Positions 26,362 through 34,976 of a stretch of 64,000 nucleotides of DNA are shown here, one piece after another. The first letter of the stretch is position 1. Every line of letters starts with the position of its first letter. A program made the translations under genes and the position numbers. Location of the stretch: contig NZ_MACH01000072.1 of assembly GCF_001884065.1 (NCBI RefSeq), positions 16,255 through 80,254 of the forward strand. Direction: 5' to 3'. The notes beneath the pieces are model-generated. The model was not told the DNA's origin and ran no database searches. It saw only the letters and a program-made list of their open reading frames with translations. This stretch comes from Bacillus proteolyticus. GTDB taxonomy: Bacteria > Bacillota > Bacilli > Bacillales > Bacillaceae_G.

Positions 26362-27612
26362 ATGGATCAGGAAAAAAATACTGTTAGTGGGAAAGTACGT
26401 CGTCCGTTTGTATACATAAAAAGAACAATCATTCTCGTCCTACTATGTTCACTTGTATATTTCATGTATACAAAAATTGTTGCGCATAATAAAAAAGAGG
26501 AAACTTTAAAAGCAGTAGCAGAAATGAAGAAGCAAGAAGAGATAAAAAAGCAAGAAGAAATGAAAAGACAAGAAGCTGAAAAACAAAGAAAACAAAAAGA
26601 ACAGGAAGAACAGATAAAGCAGGCGCAAGTTATAGAGAAACCTGCTGAAGGGCCGCCTCAAGAAATTAATGAAAACGCTCAATTGGATCAATATTTACAA
26701 AACACAGGATTTAGTGGGACAGCTGTTATTGTGAAGAACGGAAAAGTTCTTTTGAATAAAGGATACGGTATGGCGAACAAAGAGAAGCAAGTACCGAATA
26801 ATTCAGAAACGACCTTTTATATTGGCTCTATTTCAAAGGCATTTGTAGCGACTACTATTATGCAACTCAAAGATCAAAATAAATTACAGGTAGAGGATAC
26901 GATTGCAAAGTATATTCCAGATTTCCCTCAAGGTAATAGCATTCAACTAAAACATCTATTAACACATACATCAGGGATTCCGGAATATGAGCAGGGAACA
27001 GAGGATATTTCTCATGAGGAACTGATAAAGCGGATAGGCAATCAAAAGCGTATTGCAGGCCCAGGAGAGAAATGGAAGTATTCAGATTCGAACTACTCTA
27101 TACTTGCCTACATTGCCGAAAAGGTAAGTGGACAACCATTAGAAGAATATATTGAACAACATATTTTTGCTATTGCTGGTATGAAGCATTCTGGTTTTGG
27201 TAAAGCGTTAGAACAAACAAGATTCCCATCAACGGGTTATAAAATAGTAAATAATAATATGACAACACCTAACATTCCGAGCATGTCACAACTATATGGT
27301 TGTGGTGATATATATACGAGCGCACATGATTTATATTTATTTAATGAAGCACTATTCTCTGGAAAATTAATTTCAAAAGAGAGTTATAATCAAATGTTTA
27401 CTGCCGTCAAAAAAGATTACGGATTTGGCTGGTATGTTGATCCGGGCAGTTATTCAAATCATGGTGTAATGCCAGGTTGGAATTGCTTAAATGGATTTAG
27501 TAAAAATGGTAGTGTATATGTTGTTTTATTATCTAACATTCAAAATAACATTAAATCGTTTGGTAAAGTGAATAACGATATTTATACGATGTTACGAAAT
27601 ATTGAAGTGTAA
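26362..27612 (+). CDS. Membrane-anchored serine hydrolase (class C beta-lactamase / PBP4* fold)
   Basis: A 416-residue protein with one N-terminal membrane anchor (~19-37), a Lys/Glu-rich coiled coil (~45-95), then a beta-lactamase-family domain. Active-site motifs: SISK (Ser-x-x-Lys in IGSISKAF), the tyrosine motif in KYSDSNYSIL, and the third motif near HGVMPGW. The enzyme would sit outside the membrane at the end of a stalk. Members include D-Ala-D-Ala carboxypeptidase-like proteins, esterases and D-aminopeptidases; which one this is cannot be told. ATG 26362 follows AAGGGGAAAAGGG. A terminator at 27613-27645 closes the gene. Confidence 0.88.
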   Translation: MDQEKNTVSGKVRRPFVYIKRTIILVLLCSLVYFMYTKIVAHNKKEETLKAVAEMKKQEEIKKQEEMKRQEAEKQRKQKEQEEQIKQAQVIEKPAEGPPQEINENAQLDQYLQNTGFSGTAVIVKNGKVLLNKGYGMANKEKQVPNNSETTFYIGSISKAFVATTIMQLKDQNKLQVEDTIAKYIPDFPQGNSIQLKHLLTHTSGIPEYEQGTEDISHEELIKRIGNQKRIAGPGEKWKYSDSNYSILAYIAEKVSGQPLEEYIEQHIFAIAGMKHSGFGKALEQTRFPSTGYKIVNNNMTTPNIPSMSQLYGCGDIYTSAHDLYLFNEALFSGKLISKESYNQMFTAVKKDYGFGWYVDPGSYSNHGVMPGWNCLNGFSKNGSVYVVLLSNIQNNIKSFGKVNNDIYTMLRNIEV

Positions 27613-27645
27613 AAGACTATCCCTTTTGGATAGTCTTTTTTTATT
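27613..27645 (+). terminator. Terminator after the serine hydrolase gene
   Basis: Stem AAAAGACTATCC / GGATAGTCTTTT then T run. Confidence 0.85.
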
Positions 27646-27675
27646 GAGGAAGTGTATGTGCAATGGGATAATGAA

Positions 27676-27729
27676 ATAAAGTGAAACTTTAATTAGTGGG
27701 GGTCTTACTGCCCGTTAATGCGGGATAAA
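27676..27729 (-). mobile_element. Minimal bcr1 copy (44 bp) with ATAAA target duplication
   Basis: Between direct repeats ATAAA (27676-27680 and 27725-27729) lie only 44 bases. Read on the minus strand they start CCCGCATTAACGGGCAG and end CTAATTAAAGTTTCAC, the two ends of bcr1 with the middle missing. It sits immediately upstream of the next gene, and an ATG inside it (27718) extends that reading frame artificially. Confidence 0.72.
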
Positions 27730-27747
27730 TGGAAAAGGGGGAGGGAT

Positions 27748-28563
27748 ATGAGTATACATAAGCATCACGCACGTAATGCGAAACGAATTTTCTTTGTATC
27801 TGTCATTGTATGGATTATCGTCGCAATTGTATTAGTGATGGAATATAACAAAGGGATGCTATTCACTTCGGAGAAAGAAAATCTAAAATTAATAGGTGTT
27901 GTACTACCAGCATTTGGATTATTAATATATAGCTTTACGGAAAAACGAAGATCAAAAATGCTTAAACAGGAAAATTATAATATAGAGACTTCTGAATTAT
28001 TTGAGCAACAAAAATTTGTTGTTCGCAAAGAGGTAGGGGTATTTCAAGTAATAACGTACTTTGGATTAGATGGAAATACAGTAGGTTTTTTAAAAGAAGA
28101 GTATGATTTTGTTATTCAACGTGTATGGCAAGCTGTACTTTCTTTTCTTTTTAAGGGACTACATAAGCAACAATTTTATTTATATAATCACTCGGGAGAA
28201 AGATTGTTGCGTGTTCAAAAGAAGATGGGAGTACGTAATTTCTATATTTTTTCTGATGTAGATGGAAAGAAAATTGGAGAGTTGAAACAAGTACTAAGTT
28301 TAACAAAGTGGGAATGGATCTTTTTAGGGGTGAATGGTAAAGAATTGGGTAAAGTGACTGGAGACCTTTCAGCAACAATGCAGAAAATAGACTGGCGAGA
28401 TGGCACGCATATTGATGTGAAAGAAGATGGTATTCCGTTAGAAGCTGCTAAGTATTTCTCGGCAAGTGGTGGTTCACTTGTTACAGCTTATATAAGTGAA
28501 CAGGCAGAATTACCACGAGCAGTTTATTATAGTGTCTCTGCGATAGTTACAATTAAAAATTAA
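27748..28563 (+). CDS. Membrane protein with a LURP-one/scramblase-like beta domain
   Basis: A 271-residue protein with two N-terminal membrane helices (about 13-35 and 47-62) and a cytosolic beta-rich region made of repeated strands: FVVRKEVGVFQVI, NTVGFLKEEYDF, LYNHSGERLLRVQKKMG, FYIFSDVDGKKIGELKQ, WIFLGVNGKELGKV. This strand pattern with GK/E-turns recalls the LURP-one-related/tubby-like fold, but I have no firm family name. ATG 27748 has AAAAGGGGGAGGG ahead; the longer frame starts inside a bcr1 element and is rejected. Transcribed alone, with a terminator at 28573. Confidence 0.68.
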   Translation: MSIHKHHARNAKRIFFVSVIVWIIVAIVLVMEYNKGMLFTSEKENLKLIGVVLPAFGLLIYSFTEKRRSKMLKQENYNIETSELFEQQKFVVRKEVGVFQVITYFGLDGNTVGFLKEEYDFVIQRVWQAVLSFLFKGLHKQQFYLYNHSGERLLRVQKKMGVRNFYIFSDVDGKKIGELKQVLSLTKWEWIFLGVNGKELGKVTGDLSATMQKIDWRDGTHIDVKEDGIPLEAAKYFSASGGSLVTAYISEQAELPRAVYYSVSAIVTIKN

Positions 28564-28572
28564 AATATATAT

Positions 28573-28605
28573 AAAGATAGATGGGATACCATCTATCTTT
28601 TTTAT
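28573..28605 (+). terminator. Terminator after the LURP-like gene
   Basis: Stem AAAGATAGATGG / CCATCTATCTTT, T run. Confidence 0.85.
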
Positions 28606-28729
28606 GTGATTAGAACATATTGTTTCGTTGAAAAATGTATGTCTTACCTATCACAAAAAAGTTTGTTTTGTATACATTAAGATGTATGGATGTATTTTTA
28701 TAATTTAAAAATAATAGGAGGAGAAGTGT

Positions 28730-29131
28730 ATGTGTCTGTTCGGTAAGTATTGGAAAAAGTTATCGAGATTGTTTAATAGACAATTAGATTATTTTTTAGA
28801 TAATAAGTTATTGCCTGCTGTGGAACGACTTTTATTTTCGCAAAACTTCGCAAGGTTTATTCAAAGAAATTCTAAGCAAGCTACGGAAGATTTTATAGAA
28901 TCAAGTCAATTCCAATCTATTATTTGTAACATTTTAAAAGAATGTAATACATCACCATTTAAAGAAATTGCAAAGCAATATTTAGGTAAAAACGTCGAAA
29001 TTACTGTGACAGTTGGACAGTTAACGGGTGTCATTGTAGCAGTTGGTGACGATTTCTTAACGCTGCAAGAAGGAATAGGAACTGAAGTTTTATTACCATT
29101 TACAAGTATTATATCAATTAAAGAAGTGTAA
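28730..29131 (+). CDS. Small protein with C-terminal Sm-like (DUF2642-type) domain
   Basis: A 133-residue protein and the first gene of the glycan island. The N-terminal ~80 residues are basic and helical (GKYWKKLSRLFNRQLDYF). The last ~50 form a small beta barrel, YLGKNVEITVTVGQLTGVIVAVGDDFLTLQ, ending VLLPFTSIISIKEV, which is the Sm/Hfq-like pattern seen in DUF2642 proteins of Bacillus. GGAGGAGAAG gives a strong start. The next gene codes for another such domain 17 bases later. DUF2642 proteins are frequent among spore-associated small proteins; that this one is, is inference. Confidence 0.68.
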   Translation: MCLFGKYWKKLSRLFNRQLDYFLDNKLLPAVERLLFSQNFARFIQRNSKQATEDFIESSQFQSIICNILKECNTSPFKEIAKQYLGKNVEITVTVGQLTGVIVAVGDDFLTLQEGIGTEVLLPFTSIISIKEV

Positions 29132-29147
29132 GAAAGGAGACTTATAT

Positions 29148-29342
29148 ATGTTATTTACTGATGAATTGCGTAACCATGTTGGTGAGTTAGTGCAAGTTGT
29201 GACAGCTGTAGAAATCGTTGCAGGTATTCTTTTATCTGTGACGGACGGGGCAGTAAGTGTTCGTACTTCTCCTTCTTATGGACCACCGGAAGATGTACTT
29301 GTACGTATTCCTATTATTTCTTATGTTCGCTTGGAAGGGTAA
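29148..29342 (+). CDS. Small Sm-like (DUF2642-type) protein (64 aa)
   Basis: A 64-residue single beta-barrel-like domain: GELVQVVTAVEIVAGILLSVTDGAVSVRTSP ending VRIPIISYVRLEG, the same strand order as the C-terminus of the preceding gene product. AAAGGAGAC precedes ATG 29148. It lies 13 bases before the first glycosyltransferase gene, so it is surely co-transcribed with it. Function unknown. Confidence 0.68.
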   Translation: MLFTDELRNHVGELVQVVTAVEIVAGILLSVTDGAVSVRTSPSYGPPEDVLVRIPIISYVRLEG

Positions 29343-29355
29343 GAGTGATGCAAGT

Positions 29356-30903
29356 ATGAAAGTATCAGTTGTTATTCCGGTGCATAATGAAGCAAGTACT
29401 TTATCACAAGTCTTAGTAGAAGTGGAGAAGCTCGAGCCTTATGAAATTATCGTAGTAGATAATGGATCGACAGATGAGACAAAAGAAATAGCCTTCCAAC
29501 ATCATTGCCGCGTGATTTATTATAAACATTCTCTTGGCAATGATGTTGGAAGGGCAATTGGAGCTAGAGAAGCAAATGGTGACATCGTATTATTTTTAGA
29601 TGGTGATATCGTTATTGATAATATAGAGCTACAACGTTTCGTGAAAGGAATCCAGCGGGGGCATCAAATTGTTGTGAATAATTTAACATGGTCTGTGTAT
29701 TTAAAGGTGAGACCACATTATACGACAGTTGGAAAATGTATGTTGAATCGTTATTTGAATAAAAAAGAGCTTGTTGTCGGATCATTAATCGCAATTCCAC
29801 ATGCGATGAGTAGAGAAGTTATCGAGAGGCTTGGATGGTGGAATTTAGCAGATCCAGCATTATTTCAAGCGATGGCGATGTCTAGAGGAGTAGATATTGT
29901 TGATATGGCTTCGGTCGATGTAATTCACACAAATAAAGTTCGTCCTGTGCATACTGGTACATCACCAGGTTCTCCTTATCCGAAAGCGACTAGTCGTATT
30001 ATGGGTGATCATTTACGTGCTTTGCAATATGTAATCGAAACATATGGTAAACGTGGCGGTTTTTCGGAGGGAAACAGGGATAGAGAGTTTATAGGGAAGT
30101 ATAAACCAGTTTTATTAAAGAAGGAACAGGCGAAATATAGTGCGATTATACCAGTGTCAGAAGAAAAAATGACTATAAGATCTGTTATACAAGAAGTGAA
30201 AAAAGCAGGTGTAGATGAAATTATAGTTGTTGCAAATGGAGCAGATGGTGAGACGATTAAACAAGCAAAGTTAGAGAATGTTATTGTAGTTGAATTCACG
30301 AAGGCGCTTGGACATAATGTAGCACGAGCGATAGGGGCTATGCATGCTACGGCAGATATTTGTTTATTTGTTGATGGTGACTTTGCTATTCCGGCAAAAA
30401 AACTAATTCCATTTTTGCATGCTATTGAAGACGGGAATGATGTGGCGTTAAATGATTTACAATGTTTGTTAGATATGTTTCATCCGGCAGATCCAATTAG
30501 TATGGGGAAATATTTCGTGAATTTGGTAGCAAAACGACCAGACTTATGGAACAACTCGTTAACGGCAGTACCACATGCTATGCGTAAAAAGGTAATAGAG
30601 AAAATTGGATATGATTCTCTTATCATTCCCCCATTAGCTCAAATGAAAGCTATTTTAGAAGAATGTTCTATTACAGCAGTGGAATTTGTAGATGTTATAA
30701 AAACAAATCGAGTACGCCCAGAGCAACATGGGTTTGTAAATGGACGTATTCCAGCATTTGACCGTATTTTTGGTGATCAGCTTGAGGCGATTGCGTATTT
30801 ATTACAATATACGGACGAACGCGGAGGATTTACAGATGGAGAGCGGGATAGAGATATAATTCAACAATTGAGAAAGGAAGAAGAAAATATAGATGGATGC
30901 TAG
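29356..30903 (+). CDS. Tandem family-2 glycosyltransferase (two GT2 domains)
   Basis: A 515-residue cytosolic-looking protein with two GT2 (GT-A fold) domains. The first opens [15 protein letters not shown] and has LFLDGDIVI as its DxD-type motif. The second begins near residue 258 ([11 protein letters not shown]) and has LFVDGDFAI. Both carry the distinctive G(N/H)(D/N)V(G/A)RAIGA motif and end GDxLxA...RGGF-x-(E/D)G-x-RDR. No transmembrane helices are obvious. ATG 29356 starts the domain; upstream ATG and GTG codons belong to the shadow of the previous gene. It overlaps the dehydrogenase gene by 11 bases. The probable role is building a nucleotide-sugar-derived glycan; acceptor unknown. Confidence 0.85.
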   Translation: MKVSVVIPVHNEASTLSQVLVEVEKLEPYEIIVVDNGSTDETKEIAFQHHCRVIYYKHSLGNDVGRAIGAREANGDIVLFLDGDIVIDNIELQRFVKGIQRGHQIVVNNLTWSVYLKVRPHYTTVGKCMLNRYLNKKELVVGSLIAIPHAMSREVIERLGWWNLADPALFQAMAMSRGVDIVDMASVDVIHTNKVRPVHTGTSPGSPYPKATSRIMGDHLRALQYVIETYGKRGGFSEGNRDREFIGKYKPVLLKKEQAKYSAIIPVSEEKMTIRSVIQEVKKAGVDEIIVVANGADGETIKQAKLENVIVVEFTKALGHNVARAIGAMHATADICLFVDGDFAIPAKKLIPFLHAIEDGNDVALNDLQCLLDMFHPADPISMGKYFVNLVAKRPDLWNNSLTAVPHAMRKKVIEKIGYDSLIIPPLAQMKAILEECSITAVEFVDVIKTNRVRPEQHGFVNGRIPAFDRIFGDQLEAIAYLLQYTDERGGFTDGERDRDIIQQLRKEEENIDGC

Positions 30904-32137
30904 TAGTAAAGTAACTATTATTGGATTAGGATATGTCGGCCTTCCTTTGGCTGTCCTTTTTGCAGAAAGAGGACATGCTGTACTTGGATTAGATAAAGAT
31001 ACTAGGAAGATAGAATTAATAATCAAAGGAGAAAGTTATATTCCTGATGTTTCTTCTAACGTATTACAAAATTTATTGAACGAGAGAAAATTAATAGTAA
31101 ATACACCAGATAAAGGTGTTACGGAGTTCCAAAATAGTGAGTATGTTATTGTGACTGTGCCAACGCCAATTAATGAGAATAAAGAACCCGATTTAAGTGC
31201 CCTCGTTTCAGCCTCTTATTATATACAACAACACCTTCAAAAAGGACAAACCTTCATTTTTGAAAGCTCCACATATCCAGGTACACTGGAAGAAGTTATC
31301 ATTCCTATTATTTCTCAAACAGGTAAAAAGGTAGGAGAAGATTATTATATTGGGTATTCTCCAGAGCGAATTGATCCAGCGAATAGCCAGTATTCAGTCG
31401 AAACAATTCCGAAAGTTATTAGTGGACAAACCGAGCAGTGTAAACAAAAAGTACAGGATTTGTATAGCACTATATTTGATGTAGTCGTTCCAGTTAGCTC
31501 TCCGAAAGTAGCCGAGATGTGTAAGCTATTTGAAAATATTCAGCGCTTAGTTAATATTTCATTAGTAAATGAGTTAAATATACTTTGTGAAAGTTTGAAT
31601 ATTAATTTTTATGAGGCGCTTGAAGCTGCATCTACAAAACCGTTTGGATTTACTCCGTATTGGCCAGGACCAGGAATAGGGGGACATTGTATCCCGGTAG
31701 ATCCTTTGTATTTTCAATGGAGAATAAGAAAGGCTGGAGCAATTAGTCAATTAATTGAGGTAGCACATGTAATTAATGAAGAAATGCCAGAGAAAATAAT
31801 CGGGAAAGTAAAAGGTGTGGTGCAATCACCAGCAACGATTTTAATTGTAGGAATTGCATATAAGAAAGATGTAAATGATTTGAGAGAATCACCAGCGTTG
31901 CCAATTATTCAATTATTAATAAAAGAAGGATACAAGATAGAATATCATGATCCGTATATTTCTACAGCGAAAATTGGAGATACACTATATCAATCCGTCC
32001 CATTAGATGAACAAAGAATTAAACAAGCGGATTGTATTTTAATTGTAACGGATCACTCTAATATCGATTGGAATCTATTTAAAGGCATTGAGCGATTAAT
32101 AGATACACGTGGAATTATAAAGAAGGTGAGTGTATGA
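30893..32137 (+). CDS. Nucleotide-sugar 6-dehydrogenase (WbpA/UDP-HexNAc type)
   Basis: NAD-dependent oxidation of a UDP-sugar to the uronic acid. The 414-residue protein has the N-terminal NAD motif [17 protein letters not shown], then [13 protein letters not shown] and the catalytic cysteine in [14 protein letters not shown], and a C-terminal UDP-binding domain with [21 protein letters not shown]-x-DP and [11 protein letters not shown] are more like UDP-GlcNAc/ManNAc 6-dehydrogenases (WbpA, WecC) than UDP-glucose dehydrogenases. The ATG lies inside the end of the GT gene, and its TGA overlaps the next ATG (ATGA), so translation is coupled. Confidence 0.9.
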   Translation: MDASSKVTIIGLGYVGLPLAVLFAERGHAVLGLDKDTRKIELIIKGESYIPDVSSNVLQNLLNERKLIVNTPDKGVTEFQNSEYVIVTVPTPINENKEPDLSALVSASYYIQQHLQKGQTFIFESSTYPGTLEEVIIPIISQTGKKVGEDYYIGYSPERIDPANSQYSVETIPKVISGQTEQCKQKVQDLYSTIFDVVVPVSSPKVAEMCKLFENIQRLVNISLVNELNILCESLNINFYEALEAASTKPFGFTPYWPGPGIGGHCIPVDPLYFQWRIRKAGAISQLIEVAHVINEEMPEKIIGKVKGVVQSPATILIVGIAYKKDVNDLRESPALPIIQLLIKEGYKIEYHDPYISTAKIGDTLYQSVPLDEQRIKQADCILIVTDHSNIDWNLFKGIERLIDTRGIIKKVSV

Positions 32138-33099
32138 GTAAGAAATGTTTGATTACAGGTGGAGCAGGATTCATTGGGTCGCATCTAGCTGAAGAATTGG
32201 TGAAAAGAGGTTATGAAGTCACGATTGTGGATAACTTCTATAAAGGGAAAAATAAATATCATGATGAATTAATGAAAGAAATTCGGGTTATTCCAATAAG
32301 TGTTTTGGATAAAAGTTCTATTTATGAATTAGTAAATCAACATGATGTAGTATTTCATTTAGCGGCAATATTAGGTGTTAAAACGACAATGGAAAAAAGT
32401 GTAGAGCTTATTGAAACAAATTTTGATGGGACGAGAAACATTTTGCAAGCAGCGTTAAAAGGGAAGAAGAAAGTAGTATTTGCATCTACTTCTGAAGTAT
32501 ATGGAAAGGGAGAGCCGCCATTCTTTGAAGAAGGAGATCGTTTATACGGTGCAACTTCTAAAATACGCTGGAGTTATGCAGTTTGTAAAACGTTAGAAGA
32601 GACATTATGTTTAGGATACGCATTAGAAGGTTTACCTGTAACGATTGTTCGTTATTTTAATATTTATGGTCCAAGAGCGAAAGATGGTCCGTATGCAGGA
32701 GTAATACCACGATTTATTCGTGCGGCTTTGCAAGGTGATGATATTCTCGTGTATGGAGATGGAAAGCAGACACGTTGCTTTACGTATGTAAGTGATGCGG
32801 TCGAGGCAACAATTCGCGCAATGGGTGAGAATGTAAATGGTGAAATTATTAATATAGGTTCTGAGAATGAAAAAAATATTAAAGAAGTAGCAGAAGTAAT
32901 TAAAGAACTAACGAATTCTTCTTCGAAAATTGTACATGTTCCTTTTGAAGAAGTATACCCACATGGTTTTGAGGAAATTCCAAATAGAAGACCAGACGTA
33001 ACAAAATTAAGAGAACTTGTTCAATTTCAAGCGACAGTAACGTGGGAACAGGGATTGAAAGAAACTATTAAATGGTTTCGTGAAGAAAACAATGGCTAA
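32134..33099 (+). CDS. NAD-dependent nucleotide-sugar epimerase/decarboxylase (extended SDR)
   Basis: A 321-residue extended short-chain dehydrogenase: [37 protein letters not shown], the [10 protein letters not shown] block, the catalytic SYAVCK (Tyr-x3-Lys), [13 protein letters not shown] and a C-terminal RRPDVTKL. It most resembles UDP-glucuronate decarboxylases and WbpP-type 4-epimerases; the partner dehydrogenase makes a uronic acid, so a product such as a 4-epimer uronic acid or a pentose is plausible. Its start overlaps the dehydrogenase stop, and the following GT2 gene begins 8 bases before its end. All suggest one translationally coupled pathway. Confidence 0.88.
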   Translation: MSKKCLITGGAGFIGSHLAEELVKRGYEVTIVDNFYKGKNKYHDELMKEIRVIPISVLDKSSIYELVNQHDVVFHLAAILGVKTTMEKSVELIETNFDGTRNILQAALKGKKKVVFASTSEVYGKGEPPFFEEGDRLYGATSKIRWSYAVCKTLEETLCLGYALEGLPVTIVRYFNIYGPRAKDGPYAGVIPRFIRAALQGDDILVYGDGKQTRCFTYVSDAVEATIRAMGENVNGEIINIGSENEKNIKEVAEVIKELTNSSSKIVHVPFEEVYPHGFEEIPNRRPDVTKLRELVQFQATVTWEQGLKETIKWFREENNG

Positions 33100-34636
33100 G
33101 TCATTATCGGTTATTATTCCTGTATGTAATGAAGTGGATACGATTTCAGATGTGATTCAATCGGTAAAACCACTAAATCCAGTAGAGATTATTGTAGTAG
33201 CAAATGGTTGTAATGATGGCACAGAAGCGATTGCTGAGAGCTTAGGATGTACAGTAATCCAGTATAAAGAGTCACTTGGTAACGACGTTGGACGTGCAGT
33301 TGGTGCGAAACATGCGATAGGTGATGTATTACTGTTTGTAGATGGTGATTTTGCTATTCAAACTTCAAAATTACAATTATTCCTTAATCCGATTTTGCAT
33401 GATCAGGCGGATATCGCTTTAAATAATTTGGACGCATTATTTTTAAAGAATCAAAAACCACATTCTATTACAGTATGGCGCCAAATATTAAATGCAATGT
33501 TAGAGCGCGAAGAATTAAAAATTGATTCTTTATTATCTGTACCCCATGCGTTGACGAAAGAAGTCGCTCAAAGTATTGGATATGAATGTTTTGTTAATCC
33601 TATTGTGGCTCATTTACGCTTAGCACAAAGTAAATGGAAAATTAGTCGTCATTGTGCAATTGACGTTATTACGCCGAATAAATTTCGTCCACTCGAGCAT
33701 GCTGCATATGGCACGGATCTTTCTCAATCTGAAAAAAGAATGATAGGTGATCATATAGAAGCTGTAGCAGAGCGGATAGTAGGCAGCGATGAGCGCGGAG
33801 GATATTATGATGGGAATAGGAAAAGAGAGAGTGTCTATCATACTTTAAATTTTGAAGGATTTTCTCAAGGATGGGGCGTTACATCTAATTTGTATAAAGG
33901 AGAGCAATTATCGGTAATTATTCCTGTACAAGATGAAGAGAAAACAATTGGGAACGTTATAGAAGAGCTTCGTAAAATTGAACCTTTTGAAATCATCGTT
34001 GTTGTAAATGGTTCATCCGATAAAACGGCAACAATTGCAAAAGACAAGGGAGCAACAACAATTGTATATAAAGAAGCACTTGGAAACGATGTGGGGCGTT
34101 CGCTTGGAACTTATTTTGCAAAAGGAGAAATTGTGTTATTTATAGACGGCGATTTTGTTATTCCTGCTAGTGAGCTATATCCCTTTGCAAAAGCAATTGC
34201 AGATGGAACAGATGTCGCATTAAATGATTTAAATCATTATTTAGATTTGAGAGTACCACTGCATTTTGTAACTGCATTTAAATATGCATTAAATGTAGCT
34301 TGTAATCGAAAAGATTTAGGTGTAGGCTCTCTTATTGCTGTACCTAATGCGTTTAGCAGGTCGTGTTTGAAATCAATTGGATATAGATCTTTACTGTCAC
34401 CTTGCGTAGCGCAAGTGAAAGCTATTCTTTCAGGATTCGAAATCGCATGTGTAAGTCGTGTTGAGGTCGATAAGATGAACCGTATTCGCCTTAGTGAACA
34501 TTTTGCAAAAATAGGTCATCCTCCAGCTGTCTTGCGAATTATAGGTGATCATATAGAAGGGGTAGAGCAATTAATCGCATTAAAGGGCGGTCGTGGTGGA
34601 TTCTATGATGGAAATAGAAAAAGAGATGTTTTATAG
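33092..34636 (+). CDS. Second tandem GT2-GT2 glycosyltransferase
   Basis: A 514-residue protein with the same duplicated plan as the gene at 29356. Domain 1 opens LSVIIPVCNEVDT with LFVDGDFAI, and domain 2 begins near residue 272 (LSVIIPVQDEEKT) with LFIDGDFVI. GNDVGRAVGA and GNDVGRSLG are in the same places. Both halves end GDHIE...RGG(Y/F)YDGNRKR. Start chosen at ATG 33092, which overlaps the end of the epimerase gene (ATGGCTAA); the GTG at 33080 is an alternative. It is the last gene of the island and is followed by a terminator. Donor and acceptor are unknown. Confidence 0.85.
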   Translation: MAKSLSVIIPVCNEVDTISDVIQSVKPLNPVEIIVVANGCNDGTEAIAESLGCTVIQYKESLGNDVGRAVGAKHAIGDVLLFVDGDFAIQTSKLQLFLNPILHDQADIALNNLDALFLKNQKPHSITVWRQILNAMLEREELKIDSLLSVPHALTKEVAQSIGYECFVNPIVAHLRLAQSKWKISRHCAIDVITPNKFRPLEHAAYGTDLSQSEKRMIGDHIEAVAERIVGSDERGGYYDGNRKRESVYHTLNFEGFSQGWGVTSNLYKGEQLSVIIPVQDEEKTIGNVIEELRKIEPFEIIVVVNGSSDKTATIAKDKGATTIVYKEALGNDVGRSLGTYFAKGEIVLFIDGDFVIPASELYPFAKAIADGTDVALNDLNHYLDLRVPLHFVTAFKYALNVACNRKDLGVGSLIAVPNAFSRSCLKSIGYRSLLSPCVAQVKAILSGFEIACVSRVEVDKMNRIRLSEHFAKIGHPPAVLRIIGDHIEGVEQLIALKGGRGGFYDGNRKRDVL

Positions 34637-34976
34637 GTAACAAAAAAAGTGTACAACATATGTACACTTTTTTGTTCCGTTATAAAAACTATAACAGATT
34701 AGGAGATAAGAGTATTACAGCTCTACAATGGGTATCGTTTTTATATTACAAAATAGGACTCGTATATAAGGATACCAAAAAAATACAATTAAAGAAAGGG
34801 TTAATTCTAAAGAGTTTTGCATGAGGTTAACACTATGTATGTAGTTATTTGCTCAACATTTCACAAACATGTCACAACTATTTCGTCCACTTTCGAAAAA
34901 AAGTAGTATTCTAAGTGTGTAAGCTGTTATATAAAAAAACGTAGTCCTGTACTAATCAAAAATGGAGGAGATTAGG
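34637..34976. promoter_or_regulatory. Glycan island terminator and pfl control region with Rex-like site
   Basis: A terminator (AAAAAAAGTGTACA / TGTACACTTTTTT, 34642-34673) ends the island. Further on, the minus-strand reading of 34849-34866, TTGTGAAATGTTGAGCAA, matches the redox repressor Rex consensus TTGTGAAATATTTCACAA at 14 of 18 positions. A further half-site (TTGTGAC on the minus strand) follows about 34869-34875. Rex control of pyruvate formate-lyase fits fermentation physiology but is inferred. No FNR palindrome was found. Confidence 0.55.

Noticed and set aside
34849-34961. FNR-type TGTGA-N6-TCACA site upstream of pflB
   Set aside because: The TTGTGA motifs are direct rather than inverted repeats with FNR spacing.
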